39,065 nucleotides of DNA from Pseudomonas frederiksbergensis (GTDB lineage Bacteria; Pseudomonadota; Gammaproteobacteria; Pseudomonadales; Pseudomonadaceae). Below are positions 32,735 to 39,065 of the stretch, one piece after another. The stretch covers positions 1 through 39,065 of the forward strand of contig NZ_JQGJ02000030.1 in NCBI RefSeq assembly GCF_000802155.2. Reading direction: 5' to 3'. The translations under genes were made by a program, and so were the position numbers. The stretch's first letter is position 1, and every line of letters starts with the position of its first letter. The notes under the pieces were generated by a model that did no database searches, was not told where the DNA came from, and saw only the letters and a program-made list of their open reading frames with translations.

Positions 32735-35700
32735 CTAAAGGTGTTGAATCAGCTTGGCGCGAATCTCCGCCATCGCTTGGGCATCCAACCCCACAAACAG
32801 ATGTTGCTTGCCCGCAACCAGTGCCGCCACCGGCAACCCATCCCGATACACCAGCCGATTGCTCGCCAGTGCCGGTACTTTCGCCCCTGGAAGCAGGGTG
32901 CCGGCGAGGTTCAAGGGATCAACCCCGCACACCGCCACCAGGCTGCCATCGGTGGGCCGACGCCTTGCGTCGCGCAGCAGCGGGATGGCTTCGGGCAAGG
33001 CGAATTGTTCCCCGGCCAGCCCGCTGACGAAACGCCCGCCACGAATCTCGCCCCGTGCCTCCAACCGATGAAACGTGCGCAGCAACTCACGCCAGCTCGG
33101 CAGCCATTCGGCTTCACGCTCCAGCAAGCGCCAGAACACCACCCCATAACGGCGCAGCAGGGTCATGGCGATGTGTTCCAGGGTGTCGGGTGGCGTGGGC
33201 GTGGGCGCGGGCCGGTTGCCGGGTTCTGCCCCTGGCGTTGGCGAACTACGGCGCAGCAAGGCCCAGCGCCCGGCATCGTCCATGCCGCCGACAAACGCCC
33301 CGCGCCCGCGCCGGCTACTGCGGGCTTGGCGTTTGCTGGCGGGGGTGATCAAGGCCCGCAGCCCGGCGAAGCTGTCGGCGTTCACCAGCCCGGCGCCGAC
33401 CAATTCCTGCAAGGCGGTTTCCAGCTCGCTGCGCAGCAGGTGCGCCTCGTGCAGCAGCTCATCGAAAAACAAGGCGCCGTGTTCACTCAATGCCTGATGG
33501 ACTTTCTGTGTCCTGGGCGACAGCTCGCCGACTGGCGTCTGCTCAGCCAGGCTGCTCCAGAGCGCGACCTTGGCGCGCGGCAGCAACACGATCGGCGTGC
33601 TGCGCAAAGCGCTTGTGGACAACTTCTGGCGGGCGCTCAGGCGCGTCCAGACGAACTTGCCGCTGCGGCACAGTTCGTCGAGCCAGCTTGGTGAATAGTC
33701 CTTGATCCGCGCCGGCAAAAGGTCGCTGTCCCAGGCCGAGGCGGCAGCCGGGTAGCCTTCGAACTGGCTGATGATCGATGGCAGCACGGCGCTGCCCCGG
33801 CCCTGGCTGGACGACGACAGATGTTGCCAGTCGAACAGGAACCGCATGAAATCCTGCAGCATCACCGGCTCGATTTCCCGGCGCAGGCGCTTGACCGTGT
33901 AGCGGTGGATCCGTGCCAGCAGGTGTCGCTCGCACCATTCCTCCTGGGCGGTGCCCGGCGTGAAGCGACCGCGCAGCACGTACCCTTGTTGTTCGAGCTG
34001 GGCCAGGGCCTGGGTCGCTTGTGCCGGCGACAGCCCGAGCGGGTAGGCGATTGCGCTCAACGGCTGCGGGCCAAAGGCACTGAGCCGCGCGCGGAGCACT
34101 TCCACCATGGCCTCGTCGCTACCCCACGGCTCATCAAAACCCGGCAGCGGTGTCAGCGGCGGCTGCCATTGGGCTTGTGGATAAATCGCCTGCAGGCACG
34201 TCAGCCGCTCCAGCGGTACCCACAGGCCGCGCTCGTCACTGATCTGAATGTGGCTGGCGCGACCGCGCTCGGCCAGGGTCCGCAAACCGTCCAGCCACGA
34301 CGGCTCGGCGCTGGCCTCGCTGTCGGCGATGCAGGCTAGGCTCATCAGCGCTTCGTGGATTTCATCGACATTGGTCGGCGTCGGCCAGGCCTCTTCCCGC
34401 ACGGCCTGGATGGCCTCGGCGTCCAGCGCACCGAGGTCGTCGGTGGATTGCGGATCACTCCAGCGCCGGTTGATCACCGCTTGGGTGCGGCGCTCTTCCA
34501 GCGGCGCGTCGTCAAGAAAGGTGTAGGGCCGAGCGCTGAGGATTTCTGCCGCCAAAGGCGAGGGTGCAGGCAGGTCGCGGCTGACCAGGCGAATCGTGCC
34601 CGCTTCCATGCGCCGCAGCAGGGCCAGCCAGCCTTCGCTGTCCATGGCTTCGTGCAGGCAATCGTCGAGGGTCTGTTCCACCAGCGGGTGGTCGGGGATT
34701 TCACGCTCTCCGGCCAGGTTCTCCAGGCAGGCGATCTGGTCCGGGAATACGCTGGCGATCAAATCCTCACTTTTCATGCGCTGGATCTGCGGCGCGACTT
34801 TGCGTCCACCGGTGTAGCGCGGCAACGCCAGGGCCACGCCGGCGTTCCAGCGCCAGCGCACGCCGAACAGCGGCGCGTCCAGCACCGCCTGGACCAGGAT
34901 CTGCTCGGCGCTCTGGCTGTTGAGGTAGCGCCAGACTTCGTCCAGTTCGAAGCTGTGGCTGGTGGACAGCGACAGGACGATAGCGTCCTCGCTGGCAGCA
35001 GCCTGCAATTCGAAGTTGAAGGTGCGGCAGAAGCGCTTGCGCAGGGCCAGGCCCCAGGCGCGATTGATGCGACTGCCGAAGGGCGTGTGGATGATCAGTT
35101 GCGTGCCGCCGGACTCGTCGAAAAACCGTTCCATCACCAAGGTGTCCTGGGACGGCAGGGCGCCGAAGGCCAGACGCGCCGGGGCCAGGTAATCGACGAT
35201 CTGTTCGGCGCTGGCGAGGTTCAAGTGCAAGGTGCCGGTCAGCCAGTCGAGGGCCGGTTGCAAGTCTCCCGGCGTGGCGCCGAGCAGTTGATCCAGCTGG
35301 GCTTGCAGGCGGGCCACGGCCTGGGACAACTCGGCGCTGCGCCCGGGGGCTTCGCCGAGCCAGAACGGAATGGTCGGCGGTTGGCCCTGGGCGTCCTCGA
35401 CGCGCACGCGGCCGGTCTCGACGCGGATGATCCGGTAGGAGGTATTGCCCAGTTGGAACACGTCGCCGGCGATGCTCTCGACGGCGAAGTCCTCGTTGAC
35501 GCTGCCGATGTTCAAGCCTTGGGGTTCGAGCAGCACGCTGTAGTCGGCGTTGTCCGGAATGGTGCCGCCGCTGGTCACCGCTGTCAGTTTGCTGCCCCGG
35601 CGCCCGCGAAGGGTCCGGGTGACGGCGTCGCGGTGCAGGTAGGCGCTGCGCACGCCTTGTCGGCCATTGAGGCCTTCGGCGAGCATTTGCAGCAGGGCCT

Positions 35701-37060
35701 GGTAATGATCTTCGTCCAGCTTTGCGTAAGGCGAGGCGCGGCGGAACATCTCCAGCAACGCCTGTTCATGCCATTCCTGGCAACTGACCTCGGCGACGAT
35801 CTGCTGGGCCAGGACATCCAACGGCGCCTTGGGGATGTGCAGGATGTCCAGCTCGCCACGGCGCACGCAGTCGAGCAAGGCGGCGCATTCGATCAAGTCG
35901 TCGCGGGTGGTGGCGAACAGGCGTCCCTTGGGCGTGCCGCCGACCTGATGGCCGGAGCGTCCCACCCTTTGCAGGAACGCCGAGATCGAACGGGGCGAGG
36001 CGATCTGGCAGACCAGGTCGACATCGCCAATGTCGATGCCCAGCTCCAGGGACGCGGTGGCGATCAGCACCTGCAATTCGCCGCGCTTGAGGCGTTGCTC
36101 GGCGTCGAGGCGAAACTCCTTCGCCAGGCTGCCATGGTGGGCCGCCACCGCCTCCTTGCCCAAACGCTCGCTCAGGTGGCGACTCAGGCGTTCGGCCAGG
36201 CGCCGCGTGTTGACGAACACCAGCGTGGTTCGGTGCGCCCGGGCCAGTTCGGCGAGGCGGTTGTAGACCAGTTCCCAGACGTCATTGGCCATCACCGCTG
36301 ACAGCGGCACCGGCGGCACCTCGATGTCCAGGTCCCGTGGGCGGGCGTGGCCGATGTCGACGATTTCGCAGGTGCGGCCTTCGCCGACGAGGAACCGCGA
36401 GACCGCTTCGATGGGCTTTTGCGTGGCAGACAGGCCGATGCGCACCAGCGGTTCGGCGCACAGCGCTTGCAGCCGTTCCAGGCTCAGGGCCAGGTGGCTG
36501 CCACGTTTGCTGGCGGCAATCGCATGGATTTCATCAACAATCACCGTGCGCGTGCTGGCGAGCATCTGCCGACCGGAATCGGAGCCGAGCAGCACATAAA
36601 GCGATTCGGGCGTGGTGACCAGGATGTGCGGCGCGGTCTTGCGCATCGCCGAGCGTTCTTTTTGCGGTGTGTCGCCGGTGCGTACGGCGGTGGTGATCGG
36701 CAGGGGCGGCAACCCCATCTGTTGCAATTGCTCGGTGATGCCGGCCAGGGGATTTTGCAGATTGATCTGGATATCGTTGCTCAAGGCCTTGAGCGGCGAG
36801 ACATAGACTACCAAGGTCTGGTCCGGCAGGCCGCCTTGTTCCAGGCCGCGGTGCACCAGGTCATCCAGCACCGCGAGAAATGCGGTCAGGGTCTTGCCCG
36901 AGCCGGTGGGCGCCGCGACCAGCACCGAACGTCGCTGGCCGATCAACGGCCACGCCCGGGCCTGGGCGGCCGTGACCGCCGGGAAGGTCTGGCTGAACCA
37001 GGCGCGAACGGCGGGGTGAAAGCCTGCCATGGCGTGGTCGGCTGCAAGGGGCAGATTCAT
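32735..37060 (-). CDS. lhr: Lhr-type large DEAD/DEAH helicase
   Basis: The 1441-aa SF2 helicase has Walker A AAPTGSGKT (residues 49-57), DEIH (176-179), SATQ (211-214), and motif VI QRVGRSGHQVGG near residue 365. The Lhr winged-helix and beta-barrel core follows to about residue 870. The remaining 570 residues form the large Lhr C-terminal domain (E. coli Lhr is 1538 aa). Lhr translocates 3'-5' on single-stranded DNA and unwinds RNA-DNA hybrids, and is linked to repair. The start at 37060 has no good Shine-Dalgarno, and Met11 (MAGFHPAVRAW) at 37030 is an alternative. It is convergent with mscS and divergent from the SDR pair. Confidence 0.93.
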   Translation of the reverse strand: MNLPLAADHAMAGFHPAVRAWFSQTFPAVTAAQARAWPLIGQRRSVLVAAPTGSGKTLTAFLAVLDDLVHRGLEQGGLPDQTLVVYVSPLKALSNDIQINLQNPLAGITEQLQQMGLPPLPITTAVRTGDTPQKERSAMRKTAPHILVTTPESLYVLLGSDSGRQMLASTRTVIVDEIHAIAASKRGSHLALSLERLQALCAEPLVRIGLSATQKPIEAVSRFLVGEGRTCEIVDIGHARPRDLDIEVPPVPLSAVMANDVWELVYNRLAELARAHRTTLVFVNTRRLAERLSRHLSERLGKEAVAAHHGSLAKEFRLDAEQRLKRGELQVLIATASLELGIDIGDVDLVCQIASPRSISAFLQRVGRSGHQVGGTPKGRLFATTRDDLIECAALLDCVRRGELDILHIPKAPLDVLAQQIVAEVSCQEWHEQALLEMFRRASPYAKLDEDHYQALLQMLAEGLNGRQGVRSAYLHRDAVTRTLRGRRGSKLTAVTSGGTIPDNADYSVLLEPQGLNIGSVNEDFAVESIAGDVFQLGNTSYRIIRVETGRVRVEDAQGQPPTIPFWLGEAPGRSAELSQAVARLQAQLDQLLGATPGDLQPALDWLTGTLHLNLASAEQIVDYLAPARLAFGALPSQDTLVMERFFDESGGTQLIIHTPFGSRINRAWGLALRKRFCRTFNFELQAAASEDAIVLSLSTSHSFELDEVWRYLNSQSAEQILVQAVLDAPLFGVRWRWNAGVALALPRYTGGRKVAPQIQRMKSEDLIASVFPDQIACLENLAGEREIPDHPLVEQTLDDCLHEAMDSEGWLALLRRMEAGTIRLVSRDLPAPSPLAAEILSARPYTFLDDAPLEERRTQAVINRRWSDPQSTDDLGALDAEAIQAVREEAWPTPTNVDEIHEALMSLACIADSEASAEPSWLDGLRTLAERGRASHIQISDERGLWVPLERLTCLQAIYPQAQWQPPLTPLPGFDEPWGSDEAMVEVLRARLSAFGPQPLSAIAYPLGLSPAQATQALAQLEQQGYVLRGRFTPGTAQEEWCERHLLARIHRYTVKRLRREIEPVMLQDFMRFLFDWQHLSSSSQGRGSAVLPSIISQFEGYPAAASAWDSDLLPARIKDYSPSWLDELCRSGKFVWTRLSARQKLSTSALRSTPIVLLPRAKVALWSSLAEQTPVGELSPRTQKVHQALSEHGALFFDELLHEAHLLRSELETALQELVGAGLVNADSFAGLRALITPASKRQARSSRRGRGAFVGGMDDAGRWALLRRSSPTPGAEPGNRPAPTPTPPDTLEHIAMTLLRRYGVVFWRLLEREAEWLPSWRELLRTFHRLEARGEIRGGRFVSGLAGEQFALPEAIPLLRDARRRPTDGSLVAVCGVDPLNLAGTLLPGAKVPALASNRLVYRDGLPVAALVAGKQHLFVGLDAQAMAEIRAKLIQHL

Positions 37061-37071
37061 ACGGGCAGTTT

Positions 37072-37091
37072 AGGCGGGTGGGGTGGGGTGG
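37072..37091 (+). other. G-run tract just upstream of lhr
   Basis: The plus strand reads AGGCGGGTGGGGTGGGGTGG, with one G3 and two G4 runs flanked by GG pairs. It lies 11 nt before the lhr start on the opposite strand, so the lhr leader would be C-rich. A G-quadruplex (bulged or two-layer) is possible on the plus strand. Confidence 0.5.
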
Positions 37092-37250
37092 ATGCAAGTG
37101 GCGCAACCGCCTGGAAGGACGGCCAACCCGGCGATCTGCACATTACGGATGACGGTTGCGCACTAAACCCGCAAAATGCAACGATTCCGACGACGCCCTC
37201 GGGCGTTGTCGACCAAATTCTTGTGCCAACAGACTGGGCCTGCTGACTTT

Positions 37251-38135
37251 ATGCGAATGCGCCTTATGTTACTGGGCGGCGGAAATGCCCTTGGGCAGGC
37301 GCTGATTCGCCTCGGTGCAGAAGAAGACATCGGTTTTCTTGCCCCCCGCCCACCTGAAGACGGTTGGGATGCCGCGAGCCTCACGCAGTTGCTCGACGAC
37401 ACCCGGCCGGATGCGCTGATCAACCTGGCGTACTACTTCGACTGGTTCCAGGCTGAAACCGTCAGCGAGCAGCGCCTGGCCAGCCAGGAGCGGGCGGTCG
37501 AGCGCCTGGCGGAACTGTGCCAGCATCACAACATTGTCCTGCTGCAACCGTCGAGCTATCGCGTGTTCGATGGCTCTCGGGCCACCGCCTACAGCGAAAA
37601 GGACGAGCCCGTGCCGCTGGGCCTGCGTGGCCAGGCGTTGTGGCGCATCGAGCAAAGCGTGCGCGCCACCTGCCCGCAACATGTGCTGTTGCGTTTTGGC
37701 TGGCTGCTGGACGACAGCGCCGACGGCATCCTTGGCCGTTTCCTGGCCCGTGCCGAGCAGCCCGAAGAGTTGTTGCTGGCCGACGATCGGCGGGGCAATC
37801 CGACGCCGGTGGACGATGCGGCGCGGGTGATCATCTCGGTGCTCAAGCAACTCGATTGCGCGGCGCCGCTGTGGGGCACCTACCATTACGCCGGACATGA
37901 GGCGACTACGCCGCTGGCGCTAGGCCAGGCGATTCTCACCGAAGCCCGCGCATTGCACCCGCTGGCCATCGAGTCGCCCACACCCCAGGCCCATGCTGCA
38001 AGACCGGACGCCGCGGAAGAACCGCAGCACGCAGTCCTGGCCTGCAAGAAAATTCTGCACACTTTCGGGATCAAGCCCCGCGCCTGGCGCGCAGCACTCC
38101 CGGGCTTATTGGATAGGTTTTATCGCCATGGCTGA
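37251..38135 (+). CDS. RmlD-like SDR protein lacking the YxxxK pair
   Basis: The 294-aa product is similar to dTDP-4-dehydrorhamnose reductase-type SDRs: a nucleotide loop MLLGGGNALGQALI (residues 6-19), NLAYYFDW, LQPSSYRVFDG with the conserved Ser (about 101-102), and a YSEKDEPVP segment. The next segment, normally holding Tyr-x-x-x-Lys, reads GLRGQALWRIE, giving Arg126 and Leu130 instead, so redox catalysis is doubtful. It may bind a nucleotide sugar without reducing it. The start is uncertain: ATG 37251 and 37257 are both possible and neither has a good Shine-Dalgarno. The end overlaps the next epimerase gene by 8 bases, so the two are probably made together. Confidence 0.75.
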   Translation: MRMRLMLLGGGNALGQALIRLGAEEDIGFLAPRPPEDGWDAASLTQLLDDTRPDALINLAYYFDWFQAETVSEQRLASQERAVERLAELCQHHNIVLLQPSSYRVFDGSRATAYSEKDEPVPLGLRGQALWRIEQSVRATCPQHVLLRFGWLLDDSADGILGRFLARAEQPEELLLADDRRGNPTPVDDAARVIISVLKQLDCAAPLWGTYHYAGHEATTPLALGQAILTEARALHPLAIESPTPQAHAARPDAAEEPQHAVLACKKILHTFGIKPRAWRAALPGLLDRFYRHG

Positions 38136-39057
38136 AGGCCCTGTTTTAATCACCGGCGGCGCGGGTTTCATTGGTTCGCACCTGACCGACGCCTTGCTCG
38201 CAAAAGGGCATTCGGTCCGCATTCTCGATGACTTGTCCACCGGCAAGCGCAGCAACCTGCCGCTGGAAAATCCAGCCCTCGAACTGATTGAAGGCGATGT
38301 CGCCGATGCCGCGCTCGTCGCCCGTGCCATGGCCGGTTGCAGCGCCGTGGCGCATCTGGCCGCGGTGGCCTCCGTGCAAGCCTCGGTGGATGACCCGGTG
38401 CGCACGCACCAAAGCAATTTCATCGGCACCCTGAACGTCTGCGAAGCCATGCGCCAGAGCGGTGTGAAACGGGTGCTGTTCGCCTCCAGCGCAGCGGTAT
38501 ATGGCAACAACGGTGAAGGCCAGGCCATCGGTGAAGACACGCCCAAGGCGCCGCTCACGCCTTACGCGGCGGACAAATTGGCCAGTGAATTCTATTTCGA
38601 CTTCTATCGTCGCCAGCACGACCTCGAACCGGTGGTGTTCCGCTTCTTCAACATCTACGGCCCGCGCCAGGATCCGTCCTCGCCGTATTCAGGCGTCATC
38701 AGCATTTTCAGCGAACGTGCGCAGAAGGGCCTGCCGATCACCGTGTTTGGTGATGGCGAGCAGACTCGGGACTTTGTCTACGTCGAAGACCTGGTGGATG
38801 TGTTGGTGCAGGCCATCGAAAAGCCCGAGGTGGAAGTGGGCGCGGTGAATGTCGGCTGGAACCAGGCGACAACCCTCAAGCAGATGCTCCAGGCCCTGGC
38901 TGTGGTGGTGGGCGACTTGCCTGCAATCAGCCATGGCCCGGCACGTTCCGGAGACATCCGCCATTCGCGGGCCGACAACGGCCGTTTGTTGGCGCGTTTC
39001 CGCGTTCCGAAGCAAACGCCGATGAGCGTTGGGCTGGCACGGTTGTTGGGGCGCTGA
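38128..39057 (+). CDS. NAD-dependent sugar-nucleotide epimerase/dehydratase (extended SDR)
   Basis: The 309-aa enzyme has an intact extended SDR site: Rossmann loop GGAGFIGSH (residues 10-18), HLAAVASV, the catalytic Ser121 in ASSAAVYG, and Tyr146-x3-Lys150 in PYAADK. Substrate-binding RFFNIYGPRQDP and the C-terminal DGEQTRDFVYVEDLVD match UDP-glucose 4-epimerase-like enzymes. The exact sugar is not readable from sequence; UDP-hexose or UDP-HexNAc is the family default. The start is the ATG at 38128, overlapping the previous gene by 8 bases. The window ends 8 nt after its stop, so further genes of the pathway may lie beyond. Confidence 0.88.
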   Translation: MAEGPVLITGGAGFIGSHLTDALLAKGHSVRILDDLSTGKRSNLPLENPALELIEGDVADAALVARAMAGCSAVAHLAAVASVQASVDDPVRTHQSNFIGTLNVCEAMRQSGVKRVLFASSAAVYGNNGEGQAIGEDTPKAPLTPYAADKLASEFYFDFYRRQHDLEPVVFRFFNIYGPRQDPSSPYSGVISIFSERAQKGLPITVFGDGEQTRDFVYVEDLVDVLVQAIEKPEVEVGAVNVGWNQATTLKQMLQALAVVVGDLPAISHGPARSGDIRHSRADNGRLLARFRVPKQTPMSVGLARLLGR

Positions 39058-39065
39058 GTTCAGCC

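Noticed and set aside
34355..36301. 648-residue open frame on the plus strand opposite lhr
   Set aside because: It is an antisense shadow of lhr, Gln/Gly/Ala-rich with no domain and no credible start.
37189..37210. GACGACGCCC/GGGCGTTGTC hairpin as a terminator
   Set aside because: It has no T tract and lies in the divergent lhr/SDR gap where no transcript should end; a chance or leader fold is likelier.

Overview
The window looks like a chromosomal segment of a fluorescent Pseudomonas (P. fluorescens complex). This rests on three things: the protein sequences are strongly Pseudomonas-like; the order rplQ-katA-ftnA/bfr-uvrA-MFS-ssb is, from memory, the P. aeruginosa order; and Pseudomonas-type REP palindromes are present. 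Base composition is high G+C except for one AT-richer island (about 21260-22456).

Region 1 (1-13905, all + strand) is the S10-spc-alpha ribosomal super-cluster: rpsJ, rplC, rplD, rplW, rplB, rpsS, rplV, rpsC, rplP, rpmC, rpsQ; rplN, rplX, rplE, rpsN, rpsH, rplF, rplR, rpsE, rpmD, rplO, secY, rpmJ; rpsM, rpsK, rpsD, rpoA, rplQ. It begins after a terminator (probably that of tuf) with a near-consensus sigma-70 promoter and ends at a clear terminator after rplQ. Two internal gaps carry RNA signals: rpsN-rpsH (a 16-bp perfect hairpin, a near-consensus promoter, and a GAAA-loop hairpin with a T tract) and rpmJ-rpsM (a strong GC hairpin).

Region 2 (13906-21260) is a stress and DNA-maintenance block. 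It holds a small-subunit catalase (katA), a ferritin-like protein usually labelled bacterioferritin but lacking the haem-ligating Met, uvrA on the minus strand, and divergently a YajR-like MFS transporter and ssb. Several genes end at textbook terminators.

Region 3 (21260-22532) is a single AT-richer orphan gene between two terminators. Its 308-aa product is not recognised by overall similarity. It has a layout reminiscent of a minimal protein kinase (Gly-Gly loop, VAK lysine, WDLQ and HDP aspartates) and an N-terminus compatible with type III secretion. It is the best candidate in the window for something undescribed.

Region 4 (22544-26328) has a cysteine hydrolase divergent from a GlxA-type AraC regulator, then a translationally coupled pair: a DUF3182-like (possibly ATP-grasp) protein and an alpha/beta hydrolase.

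Region 5 (26329-30353, minus strand) is a four-gene operon with overlapping stops and starts: DUF72 protein, YbhP-type endonuclease/exonuclease/phosphatase, ClsB-type cardiolipin synthase and YbhN-type membrane protein. The last three match the E. coli ybhP-clsB-ybhN set. The region points to membrane phospholipid metabolism.

Region 6 (30354-39065) has a REP pair, a large MscS-family channel, a convergent Lhr-type helicase of 1441 aa, and a coupled pair of SDR proteins. The first SDR lacks the YxxxK catalytic pair; the second is an intact NAD-dependent sugar-nucleotide epimerase.
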